Both the position numbers and the translations under genes were made by a program. The notes under the pieces are model-generated. The model was given only the letters and a program-made list of their open reading frames with translations. It was not told the DNA's origin and did not search any database. From assembly GCA_013824085.1 (NCBI GenBank), contig PNNF01000003.1:1-64000 (forward strand): a stretch of DNA of 64,000 nt. The letters are read 5' to 3'. Source of the DNA: Chlorobiaceae bacterium (GTDB lineage: Bacteria > Bacteroidota > Ignavibacteria > Ignavibacteriales > Ignavibacteriaceae). Of the stretch, positions 36,555-44,463 are shown one piece after another; the stretch's first letter is position 1, and every line of letters begins with the position of its first letter.

Positions 36555-37644
36555 TTTCTTTTAAATGTTTTAGAATACTTTTCCCGATTGCTAAACCGAG
36601 ATTTACTGGGACTGCATTACCTATATGTGTTCCTATTTGTGTAAGCAAAACATCGTTACCCTTGGCAACAAACTTATACTTTGCAGGAAAACTCTGAAGA
36701 ATTGAAGCCTCTCTGATTGTTAATGCTCTATCTTGCTCAGGATGCCCAAAACGCCCAGTTCCATAGTTATAAAACTGTGTTGTAATTGTTGGTGCGGGTT
36801 CATCCCAAGACATTCTCCCATATACCGCTTTATAGGTTTTTCCTGTTTCTTTCTTATGGCAATCCAACCATATGCTTTTATCCCAATCTTCCCAAGTTCC
36901 ATTGGGAATTGATGATTTTATTCTTTTAAGATTAATATCTGTAAGTTTGGTTGTAAAATGAAGAACATCAGATTTACTTCTTTCTCCATTTTCGATAGGT
37001 TCTAAATGACCTATTGCTTCACGTACAGTTTTGTAATTGTCCTTTTTATGCGTAGATTGAATAAACTCAATTATTCCAAGTTTTGAAGCTAACAGCACAA
37101 GTCTTCTTCTTTTTTGGGGGATGCCATAATCAGGGCAATATACGTTTTTGTATTTTACCTTATATCCTTTATTTTCTAGTTGAAATACAAAGTCTTTAAA
37201 GATGTGCTTGTTTGATAAATTGGGTACATTCTCCATCGAAATAATATCGGGAGTAGTTTCTTTTATTAATCTAATAAATTCATTCAACAAATTCCATTTA
37301 TCCCCCTGCTCCTTCCCTTTTAATTTGTTGGCGTGAGATGAAAAGGGTTGGCAAGGAGCACAACCAACCAAAAGTTTTACTTCACCATCTTTCCAATATT
37401 CTTTAATTTGTTCTCCTGTTACTTCGGTAATGTCTGCACCAATAAACTTTGCATTATTATTTACTTCATATGCATATTTACAACTTGTATCTAAGTCTAT
37501 TCCCGCCCTAATAGTAATACCTGATTTTTTTAATCCGTGAGTTAGTCCGCCTACACCACAAAACAAGTCAACCCCTGAAACAGATGGAATTGTCATTGTC
37601 TTATTATGTTTTTTATGTGCTGTTGGTCTTATTTTCATATTCAT
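36541..37644 (-). CDS. DNA (cytosine-5) methyltransferase
   Basis: This 367-residue enzyme has all main C5-methyltransferase motifs in order: I VDLFCGVGGLTHGL, IV GCAPCQPFSS with catalytic Cys98, VI MENV at 137-140, VIII QKRRR at 177-181, IX RALTIREASILQSFP and X IGNAVPV. The target-recognition region lies between about residues 190 and 300; its specificity cannot be read. It overlaps the GHKL ATPase gene and has its own TAnnTTTG promoter box only eight bases upstream. No separate endonuclease is in this unit. Confidence 0.93.
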   Translation of the reverse strand: MNMKIRPTAHKKHNKTMTIPSVSGVDLFCGVGGLTHGLKKSGITIRAGIDLDTSCKYAYEVNNNAKFIGADITEVTGEQIKEYWKDGEVKLLVGCAPCQPFSSHANKLKGKEQGDKWNLLNEFIRLIKETTPDIISMENVPNLSNKHIFKDFVFQLENKGYKVKYKNVYCPDYGIPQKRRRLVLLASKLGIIEFIQSTHKKDNYKTVREAIGHLEPIENGERSKSDVLHFTTKLTDINLKRIKSSIPNGTWEDWDKSIWLDCHKKETGKTYKAVYGRMSWDEPAPTITTQFYNYGTGRFGHPEQDRALTIREASILQSFPAKYKFVAKGNDVLLTQIGTHIGNAVPVNLGLAIGKSILKHLKENGNG

Positions 37645-37651
37645 TTTTTTA

Positions 37652-37659
37652 CAAATATA
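37652..37659 (-). promoter_or_regulatory. -7 promoter box of the cytosine methyltransferase gene
   Basis: On the minus strand the box reads TATATTTG, a full match to TAnnTTTG, eight bases before the first ATG (37644). The transcript would be almost leaderless. Sequence from the box to the second codon closely matches that at the other island operon (40673-40680). Confidence 0.55.
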
Positions 37660-37686
37660 CTAATGTGTCTGGTTTCTTAGCCTTGC

Positions 37687-37825
37687 AGCCAACGGTTGGC
37701 GGCTTGGCGTAGTGGCGAATTTTAGCGCAAAAGTTCTATCGAAGAACTGCACTTGAACCTACCACAAAACTGTCATACGAAGCACGGCACCTACCATTAC
37801 GCCAAACCGCTGCTGTCCGTTCGGT
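37687..37825 (-). repeat. 139-bp imperfect palindrome, attC-like
   Basis: The ends are AGCCAAC (37687-37693) and GTTCGGT (37819-37825). Inner arms TTGGCGTAGTGG (37704-37715) and CCATTACGCCAA (37794-37805) pair at 11 of 12 positions. On the minus strand the outer boxes ACCGAAC and GTTGGCT each differ at one position from the integron attC consensus RYYYAAC and GTTRRRY. Length and layout suit a cassette recombination site, and it lies between two gene units of the island, but this is not proven. Confidence 0.4.
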
Positions 37826-37871
37826 GTTCTTCTTTCGTCCTGATTGTCTGTCGGTTGTGCGTTGGAACAGA

Positions 37872-37930
37872 CACACTCTTTGCCAAGTTTTGGCTTGTGG
37901 GTCGGCTGGTGCGACTTGGCAATGTGTGTG
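37872..37930 (-). repeat. GC-rich hairpin with conserved loop, copy 1
   Basis: Arms CACACTCTTTGCCAAG (37872-37887) and CTTGGCAATGTGTGTG (37915-37930) pair at 14 of 16 positions. The loop contains TTTGGCTTGTGGGTCGGC (37889-37906), which recurs at 17 of 18 positions in the hairpin at 40719-40782. It begins six bases after the methyltransferase stop, so it may end the transcript or belong to a recombination site. Confidence 0.6.
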
Positions 37931-37935
37931 GCTGT

Positions 37936-39555
37936 TTAGCATTGGCAATATTTATTTTTAAAAATGTTGTTTATTTCAGTTAAAAAACTGTCGTCTGGAG
38001 ATTTATCTATTGCCGTGGCCCTGTATTTCTTGTAGAGTTCTATGATTTTATTTTCGGTTTTCTTGTCAAGTAATGTTAGGTCAAGCATCATTGCTTTATT
38101 TAGGTCATTAGGCTCAAACTTTTGAAGTCCGTTCCCATATTCCCGGCGGTTATCTTCAAAAATCTCTCTTGCCACATCCGTCAATAGATAAGCAAACAAA
38201 AGGTCAGCATTCACATTGTCAAACAAACTATTCTGAACTAGATAAACGCAATGGAAAGTTGTTAGATTGGAAATGTTTGCTTCATTTCTAATGAATTTTA
38301 ATCCACTTCTATTGAAAACAGAAACCCAAATTGATGCGGGAGGACGGTTCTCCAATGAATACCAAGGAGTTCTACAAGATGTCAAATACTTTTTATCAAT
38401 TCCCGATTTTTCTCCAATTCCAATGTATTTTAAAACATTTTCATCCTTAGAACCAATTGCGTTTAATAGGAATGTTTGCCTGTCGCTTTGAATTAATGAA
38501 CGGTAATTGTCTATTGTAAAAAAATTGTCTTTAACGTCCACTGCTTTACAAATGCAAGGTAGTAAATATTTTTCATCAATCCCATACTGATTTGCTTTCG
38601 CTTTGGAAAATGTGAAATATTCATTAGCACCCGTTGCAATGCCACGAACAACCTTAGCTACACTTGAAAATGGAATTAAGTTTTTATATCTAATTCCGTT
38701 TTGTTCTTGGTAATATTTACGCCACTTTACTTCTGGTTCAAGTTCATTATTGTTAAAAGTTGAGCCATCAATGCTGTGAAGCGGATATTCAGAAATGTAA
38801 GTTCCGATTAGCTCTAAGTCATCGATTTTTTTTATAGTTGAAAACTTCACCTTTTGATTGTGTTTGTCATTTGAACATAAAAGAATACAAGCAGTTGTTA
38901 AAGCGTCATCAAAAACATTTTCTTCAAAATCGAAAACGACTATATGCCTTAAAACTTTATTCTTTATTAATGCCGATTTAACAAGCTTTCCATAATCTGA
39001 ATTAAGAAACTCCGATGGTATAATGTAGGCAAGCCTGCCGTTTGGGTTTAGCTGGTATATAGACTTTAATAGAAAAAGTGTGTAAAGATTTGTGAAGCCG
39101 TTGAGTTTAATTTTTAAGCGATTTTCGATTTCGTTTAAAATCGTTTTGTTGTCATAATCGTGAAACTTAAAATATGGTGGATTACAAATGATACCATCAT
39201 ATTTATTGTTCCAATCGTTAAACATATAATCTTCTAAATGTAAATCGACAATGGAAGTATCGTTGAATATTTCTTTTGATTCTGCAAATATTTTTTCATC
39301 AATATCAAAACCTGTGATTGATAAATCTGTTTTTTTACCAATTAAGGCTCTTGAAAAAACCCCAAGACCGAATGCTGGTTCTAAAACTGTTTTTAGATTT
39401 TGGTTTCCCAACAACCAATCTGCCATTAGAGATGCTAACTGAAATGGCGTGAAGAATTGGGCAAATTTTTTCCTATGCTCTAAGGAAGTTATTTTAGAGT
39501 AGTCTTTCTCAACTTGATTATCTGTCGCTTGCGATATGTCTTTAACTTCAATCAT
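37936..39555 (-). CDS. N6-adenine DNA methyltransferase, class I gamma-like
   Basis: This 539-residue enzyme has the AdoMet motif VLEPAFGLGVFS (residues 57-68), the acidic ITGFDID after it and the catalytic NPPY at 125-128 in IICNPPYFKF. The motif order and the long C-terminal target-recognition region are those of TaqI- or Eco57I-type adenine methyltransferases. QFFTPFQLASLMADWLL before motif I is also typical. Its ATG overlaps the stop of the endonuclease candidate by one base (TAATG), so the two form a coupled restriction-modification pair. Confidence 0.9.
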   Translation of the reverse strand: MIEVKDISQATDNQVEKDYSKITSLEHRKKFAQFFTPFQLASLMADWLLGNQNLKTVLEPAFGLGVFSRALIGKKTDLSITGFDIDEKIFAESKEIFNDTSIVDLHLEDYMFNDWNNKYDGIICNPPYFKFHDYDNKTILNEIENRLKIKLNGFTNLYTLFLLKSIYQLNPNGRLAYIIPSEFLNSDYGKLVKSALIKNKVLRHIVVFDFEENVFDDALTTACILLCSNDKHNQKVKFSTIKKIDDLELIGTYISEYPLHSIDGSTFNNNELEPEVKWRKYYQEQNGIRYKNLIPFSSVAKVVRGIATGANEYFTFSKAKANQYGIDEKYLLPCICKAVDVKDNFFTIDNYRSLIQSDRQTFLLNAIGSKDENVLKYIGIGEKSGIDKKYLTSCRTPWYSLENRPPASIWVSVFNRSGLKFIRNEANISNLTTFHCVYLVQNSLFDNVNADLLFAYLLTDVAREIFEDNRREYGNGLQKFEPNDLNKAMMLDLTLLDKKTENKIIELYKKYRATAIDKSPDDSFLTEINNIFKNKYCQC

Positions 39556-40661
39556 TAGAATTCTTTACTATCTATGCCGAGTATGTTAATCAGATTGTCC
39601 ACATCAAGATATGCTGTTCCTCCTTTGAAGGTAACATAAAACAAAAGTCTGCCCCTGTCCATTTCTTTTCTAACGCTTTCGTGAATAGGTTCTTCAACTT
39701 TTGACGCAATAGGTATTCCTGATTTTGAGTTGATTTTGATTGTAGTTTTGTTCTGATTTTTGGTGTCTGTCTCAACTGAGAAAATCATTCCTTCATTGTT
39801 GGAATCTGAGATAATAGACAGAATTTGCTCGAATGAAATTCCGTAAACCTTATCGAAGAAAACTTGAAAATAAAAATGAGGCACATTGAAAGTTTCAATC
39901 CATTTATATACAACTTTAATGTCTTCTACTTTGGGAGTAATTGAGAGGTAATCTCTTTTTTGAATTTCTTTTATCGCATTTTTTAAAACCCTAAAGTGAT
40001 TTTTTAATTCTGTTAATCTTTCATTAGAACTCCAACTTGGAACTCTAAAGTCAGTTACAGATATGGTTTTAGGAGTAATACTTTGAAGAATTTCAATATA
40101 GGCTTGTCTTGATGGGTGGTTAAGTTCTTCTTGAAATTCTGAAAGAATGTAGTCTCGTGTTTGTTGTGCTATTTGACTATATCTTTCTGTGCGAAACTGC
40201 ATTGCTTCTTCATACTTGTCAATCAAGAAAGCACTTGACCTAACTTCAATTCCTGCTATTGCCTTTTTTACATACTCGGTAATTGTATGGTGTGGGATTT
40301 GGCTTATATCAAATCCTAATTCGTTATTGAAATCTTCTTTCCTGAAAATTAGTAAATCAGGTCTTTTTCCAATTGTATCAAGCTCGCCTTGAAAATCTTG
40401 ATAAAATGTATCAAACCCATCTTCTCCTGCTACTAAGTCATCTGACTTACCATATTTTACTGCTACAAAGTTCTTTGAAGTTTCGTTAATTGCTCTGAAT
40501 ACCAAATTTTCAGCCCAATCACCCTGTTCCTTGTTTGTAATGAAATTTGACGATGCTTGTGTCGGTGTTCTCGCAGGGTCTCGTGGTAGTCCAAAGTCCA
40601 CCAAAGCTGTTGGAACTGTTTTAGTTAATTCTCTTATTTTTTCGTAATATGTCATATTCAT
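39555..40661 (-). CDS. putative type II restriction endonuclease
   Basis: This 368-residue protein is encoded immediately upstream of, and overlapping, an adenine methyltransferase, the usual place of a cognate nuclease. A PD-(D/E)XK-like core can be seen: GDWAEN near 47-52, RPDLLIF with Pro101-Asp102, and GIEVRSS with Glu139, where the usual Lys is Arg141. The layout and length recall the AccI-type family, but I cannot confirm membership. It probably cuts unmethylated foreign DNA. Loss or change of the Lys might weaken activity. The unit has its own TAnnTTTG box. Confidence 0.7.
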   Translation of the reverse strand: MNMTYYEKIRELTKTVPTALVDFGLPRDPARTPTQASSNFITNKEQGDWAENLVFRAINETSKNFVAVKYGKSDDLVAGEDGFDTFYQDFQGELDTIGKRPDLLIFRKEDFNNELGFDISQIPHHTITEYVKKAIAGIEVRSSAFLIDKYEEAMQFRTERYSQIAQQTRDYILSEFQEELNHPSRQAYIEILQSITPKTISVTDFRVPSWSSNERLTELKNHFRVLKNAIKEIQKRDYLSITPKVEDIKVVYKWIETFNVPHFYFQVFFDKVYGISFEQILSIISDSNNEGMIFSVETDTKNQNKTTIKINSKSGIPIASKVEEPIHESVRKEMDRGRLLFYVTFKGGTAYLDVDNLINILGIDSKEF

Positions 40662-40672
40662 TTTTTGTTCTA

Positions 40673-40680
40673 CAAAGTTA
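40673..40680 (-). promoter_or_regulatory. -7 promoter box of the restriction-modification pair
   Basis: On the minus strand the box reads TAACTTTG, matching TAnnTTTG, 12 bases before the ATG at 40661; a TTG about 23 bases further upstream may be the -33 element. Leader and start (AAAAAATGAATATGA) match those of the cytosine methyltransferase gene. Confidence 0.55.
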
Positions 40681-40718
40681 CTTTTTAAATTCTGTTAGTC
40701 TGTCAATGCGATGGCAAA

Positions 40719-40782
40719 AAATGGCTCTTTTGGTTTTTTGAGCTTTGGCTTGTGTGTCGGCAAAAAACCAAATGTGCCATTT
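40719..40782 (-). repeat. GC-rich hairpin with conserved loop, copy 2
   Basis: The 22-base arms at 40719-40740 and 40761-40782 pair at 20 of 22 positions. The loop carries TTTGGCTTGTGTGTCGGC (40744-40761), the same motif as in the hairpin at 37872-37930. It lies upstream of the endonuclease promoter, where a preceding gene of the array would have ended. Confidence 0.6.
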
Positions 40783-40911
40783 GCGGGTCGGGTCTTTTTA
40801 CACTGACGCACAACATCTGTAATAACGCAATATTGCGTATTTACTGTTTTTAATTTTAGCTTATTTAAACAATTTTTGCTTTTTATCTGGTATTTCATGT
40901 TCGTCTTTCAT

Positions 40912-41397
40912 TTAAAGAAAATCAAGCGGACTACGAATGCACCTTAGTCCTTTCGGACTTACATGTGTATAGATTTCAGCTGTCTTAACGCTCTGATGAC
41001 CCAATAATTCCTGAATATTTCTTAAATAGATTCCGTGATCTAATAATTGCGTTGCAAACGAGTGTCGTAAAGTGTGCATCGTAACTCTTTTCGTGATACC
41101 GCTTGTTTGTATTGCTCGTGCTAATACTGCTTGAATACTACGCGACGCCAAATGTTTATCTTTTGTATCTCCGGGAAAAAACCAACCGGTGGACCCAAGC
41201 TTGTATGATTTCCAATATCTTATTAAATGTTCACGCAGTGATGCTGGAAACAATGTGAACCGATCTTTTTTATCCTTAGCGTTACGAATATGGATGAGTT
41301 CCGGTTACCATCAATATCTTCAATTCTTAGTTGAACCAATTCACTTACCCGCAATCCGTTGGCGTACGCAAGCATCAACTGCATTACCGTTTCTTAA
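40912..41397 (-). pseudogene. truncated, frameshifted tyrosine recombinase
   Basis: The intact last 113 codons (40912-41253) encode the catalytic end of a tyrosine recombinase: HTLRHSFATQLLDHG, ELLGHQSVKTAEIYTHV and the end IRSPLDFL. Upstream, the first catalytic Arg region (QLMLAYANGLRVSELVQL) is readable in another frame, so a one-base change near 41303 broke the gene. A stop precedes that segment and the whole N-terminal core-binding domain is absent. It lies only 60 bases from the right 25-bp repeat, the usual place of an integrase next to its att site. It resembles the integrases of IS/integron-like elements common in Bacteroidetes. Confidence 0.75.
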
Positions 41398-41456
41398 TTT
41401 TGATAACCTGAACTAAAATAATAAAATATATTTGTATTGTCAAAGATTTTTATTTT

Positions 41457-41481
41457 TTTGTTATTCCTTGTCCCGCCCACA
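41457..41481. repeat. right copy of 25-bp direct repeat, candidate attR core
   Basis: Identical over 25 bases to 34148-34172. To its left, homology to the nitroreductase gene stops at once and the integrase remnant begins 60 bases away; to its right lies the fragment of the nitroreductase gene. The distance between copies is about 7.3 kb. Confidence 0.6.
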
Positions 41482-41707
41482 ATAATTGAGATACTTGCTT
41501 CACAGACATCGGCAAATCGCTGAATCCTCTGACGGATCTTCTTTTTTGCAATGTCTCTTCAATTGAAATATTTCCATCAAAATTTGGTTCAGGTAGTTTA
41601 ATTTTTTCAATGCTCGATGAATTTTTTCAATTCTCTGCATTAGCTGGTTGTAGAAGTGTTAGTGCTACGATAACCGTTATTATCAAGGCTAAAGAAATTG
41701 ATGTCAT
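41457..41707 (-). pseudogene. 5' fragment of a second SagB-type nitroreductase gene
   Basis: Translation of the minus strand from the ATG at 41707 gives a signal segment nearly identical to that of the gene at 33706-34413 (SLALIITVIVALTLLQPANA), then an in-frame TGA, then RRSVRGFSDLPMSVKQ and QLLWAGQGIT, where homology ends abruptly at the 25-bp repeat. The fragment lacks the rest of the domain. I take it as the original 5' half of the host gene, cut off when the island integrated; a tandem duplication broken by an insertion is the alternative. Confidence 0.75.
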
Positions 41708-41926
41708 TAATTTTTATTTAATTATTCGCATTTTGTTTTTTAGAATCTTATTCTAATTCTGATCCTTCATAATACCTATGTTGTTTGGTGAAAAAATTAG
41801 TGAGAGAGATAAAAAAAATAAAATTTATTTTTGTAATAACCCTTTAAAAGGTTAATTTTATGCTTTCATTTTATTAGAATCTGATTTAAGAGAAGCAATT
41901 TTTAAGAATTAGATTTTGAATAATTA

Positions 41927-42013
41927 GGAGAGTTGGCAGAGTGGTTGAATGCGGCGGTCTTGAAAACCGTTAAGGATGCAAGTCCTTCCGGGGTTCGAAT
42001 CCCTGACTCTCCG
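41927..42013 (+). tRNA. tRNA-Ser (UGA anticodon)
   Basis: The 87-base gene has a perfect seven-pair acceptor stem (GGAGAGT with ACTCTCC), the anticodon loop CTTGAAA giving anticodon TGA, a long variable arm as in type II tRNAs, and GGTTCGAAT in the T arm. The discriminator is G and CCA is not encoded. Confidence 0.95.
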
Positions 42014-42029
42014 CAAAATTGTTTTATTC

Positions 42030-42075
42030 ATAGGTCAAAATCGATATATTTTTATGGTTTTGGCCTATTTTTTTT
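42030..42075 (+). terminator. terminator after tRNA-Ser
   Basis: Twelve-base arms at 42030-42041 (ATAGGTCAAAAT) and 42057-42068 pair with two G-U pairs and are followed by a run of eight T. It lies 17 bases after the tRNA. Confidence 0.75.
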
Positions 42076-42224
42076 GAGTCAATGCAAGGTCTATTGAACT
42101 AAAAAATGATAAAAAATTGGCAATTTTGTCAGAAATTTTTTGCAAGGTTTTTCTCTCTGAATAACGTTAAGAAAGTGATTTATAAAATGCACTTTTCTAA
42201 ACACTCAAACGGATATTATTATGT

Positions 42225-42802
42225 TTATTTTATTAGTGAAAATTCTAAAAGAAATTCAGTCTCACCAAAAACATAACATCCTAATGGCTCACTAATGTGT
42301 TTTACGATTGTGAAGAACCAAAGTTTTTGAGAAAGCAAAATATTCTTTGGTGTATGATAAATGCGAGAGAGAATATCAAATTTGTTAGTAATAACTGATT
42401 CTTTTTTATACTCAAATTTTGTGCTTCAATATCTAATTGAATTAATATTTTTTCTTCTCTATATCCTGAAAGTTTATTGTCGAATAATAATCCGGGCATT
42501 CGCAGATAACATCGGAAAGCTCCTTTGTGAACAGTTTTAATCTTAACATTATTACCTTCTTCTTCTAACCGTTTTGCATTGTTGAAAGAAAATCAAATTC
42601 AGATTTGGTAAGCAACAAATACTATTCTTAAGCAGGTGCCTCCCATAAAAGACGTTCTTTTAGCAAATTCAGAATCAAGAGATATGTATAGAGTTACATA
42701 AATTTTATTTGCAAGATAGTAAAGGTGCATTTCGTCCAATGGGATATCTGCATGTATAAAAATAAAGATGGCAATTCTATTAATTAATCCGTTTTTCTGC
42801 AC
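42225..42802 (-). pseudogene. decayed AbiEii-like nucleotidyltransferase toxin gene
   Basis: Three frames on the minus strand join to a degenerate protein. The first part has FAKRTSFMGGTCLRIV, matching the GGT nucleotidyltransferase motif of the AbiEii/AbiGii family. After a stop the segment FDFLSTMQ continues as KRLEEEGNNVKIKTVHKGA, then RCYLRMPGLLFDNKLS and a frame change into IYHTPKNILLSQKLW, similar to the distal part of these toxins. At least two frameshifts and a stop are present, so it is not functional. AbiEii toxins work with an AbiEi antitoxin in phage defence; none is visible. Confidence 0.55.
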
Positions 42803-43262
42803 TCAACTAATCTATGATAATAGACTTTACTACTCAACTTTGCACTGTCTATCAATCTAAAATGCAGGAAAATCTTTTATTTCAAGTGAAAATGTTAAAT
42901 AGCTCATAATATTTTTTATTTAGACTGTTTTCAATCAAAATAGAAATAAAGCAAAAGTAATCTCAAATTTTATTCCTAATGACGAAAAATGATTATCCAT
43001 AATTGAAGAAAAAAATAAAAGGAAATAGGACTTTTCAATTTCTGGTTTTGATTGAGCTACTGTGAGGGAAAATTTTTAATATTTATTGGAGACATTATTT
43101 AATCATTGATTCCTTCTCGGCAAACATTAAGCTAACTTGTGTGAAATAAAATGAGTTAGCTTTTTTGTTTTTTCTCTTCTAGCTGACTTCAGTGTTCGTG
43201 AATTAAATATTAAAACAAATTAATTTCTTAGAGCATCTTTCTATTAGATTCTCAAATATTTT
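42803..43262. other. intergenic region without visible gene
   Basis: This 460-bp stretch between the AbiEii-like remnant and the ABC permease gene has no open frame of note. It may hold the lost upstream part of the AbiE module, but no antitoxin motif can be read. The sequence near 43125-43160 could form a weak hairpin (AGCTAACT and AGTTAGCT) followed by T-rich sequence, perhaps a terminator. Confidence 0.4.
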
Positions 43263-44462
43263 CTACTTCTGTTTTTCTTTAAGCCAACGAAAAATTTCTT
43301 TCCAAGTTGGTTCTTTGCCGTACATTAAAATAGAGGTCGCAAAAATTTTACCTGCCAACTTTCTCAAATACCAGGTTGATAATATTAAGAGAGAGAAGGA
43401 AAGCAAAATTTCCCATAATGGCACATGAGTTAAAACCATACGAGCTGAAATGACCGCAGATGAAGTGATAGGAAAAATTGAAAATATCTGCACAACTATT
43501 GAATTAGGGTCACCTAACGACAAAAAACCAATTACTGCTGGAATAGTTGGAATCATTAAAAAAGAATTTCTTGAAGAAGTATTAGGATCATTAATTGTTG
43601 CAGCTATCGCCGAAAAAAATGTATTCCAAAAAACAAATCCTCCTAAAGCGAAGAAAAATAATTTTATTATCAAAAGCGGTTCCATTACTTTTAATGGTAT
43701 TGTCCAACCACTTCCAAATAAATCCGAAATAAACATGAATAAAACAAAACTTAAAGAAGTAGAAATTAGTGAAACCAAAGAGAGTAGCGCAATACCAATA
43801 ATCTTTCCATCAATCCAAATTTGTGGAGGAATAGCCGATATTACTACTTCTGTAATTCTATTTTGCTTTTCTCCCGTGATAACTATGAATTGATATGAAA
43901 GTCCTAGAAAAATTCCCATGAACATTAAACCCATTAGAATTCCTGCAGCAATTACTTCTGCGTCACCCGCTTTGTGCTCTTCTCTTTCTGTATAGTTTAA
44001 ATTTAACTTGACCTCTTTAAAAAGTTCAGCTAGTTGATATTGCGAAATATTCAATTCCGTTAGCTTTATATTTTGTCTCGCAACATTAATTGCTCCCCGC
44101 AATTCTTCTACCCAAGGGGCATCACTATATAATTTCAAGTCTATACTATCAACACTATTTATAAAAATAATTCCGTCAATTTCTTTTTTCTGTAGTAATG
44201 TAAGTTGCGTGTAAACGTCAGTTTCGTTTTTAAATGTCAAATTGATTTTTGATTTGGGATCTAAAGCAAATGGAAGTCGTTCGCTGTTTATTACTATTAC
44301 ATCAATGTTTTTATCTTCAAACAATTCAATAACTATTTTTGAGCCAAAAATTAAGAAACTCAGAGCAGCAGCAATTAATAAGGAAATGAAATGCTCTTTG
44401 ATTTTAAACCAACGCTTAAATTCCCAGCTTGACACTTCGTAGAGCAACTTTAATTTATTCAT
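43263..44462 (-). CDS. ABC-2 type exporter permease, NatB-like
   Basis: This roughly 399-residue membrane protein has one N-terminal segment, a large extracytoplasmic domain at about residues 45-170 and five to six C-terminal membrane segments, as in NatB and related ABC-2 permeases. I choose the ATG at 44462, one base after the TGA of the ATPase gene; an upstream ATG at 44495 would overlap that gene by 32 bases. It works with the adjacent ATPase to export ions, a drug or a peptide. The substrate is unknown. Confidence 0.85.
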   Translation of the reverse strand: MNKLKLLYEVSSWEFKRWFKIKEHFISLLIAAALSFLIFGSKIVIELFEDKNIDVIVINSERLPFALDPKSKINLTFKNETDVYTQLTLLQKKEIDGIIFINSVDSIDLKLYSDAPWVEELRGAINVARQNIKLTELNISQYQLAELFKEVKLNLNYTEREEHKAGDAEVIAAGILMGLMFMGIFLGLSYQFIVITGEKQNRITEVVISAIPPQIWIDGKIIGIALLSLVSLISTSLSFVLFMFISDLFGSGWTIPLKVMEPLLIIKLFFFALGGFVFWNTFFSAIAATINDPNTSSRNSFLMIPTIPAVIGFLSLGDPNSIVVQIFSIFPITSSAVISARMVLTHVPLWEILLSFSLLILSTWYLRKLAGKIFATSILMYGKEPTWKEIFRWLKEKQK

Positions 44463-44463
44463 T

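Noticed and set aside
37753-37983. open frame of 76 codons across the palindromic spacer
   Set aside because: Its translation follows the palindromes and has no family match; the spacer is better explained as structured non-coding DNA.
41927-42013. tRNA-Ser as the integration site of the restriction-modification island
   Set aside because: Integrated islands often use tRNA 3' ends, but the end of this tRNA is not repeated near 34 kb, whereas the nitroreductase motif is.
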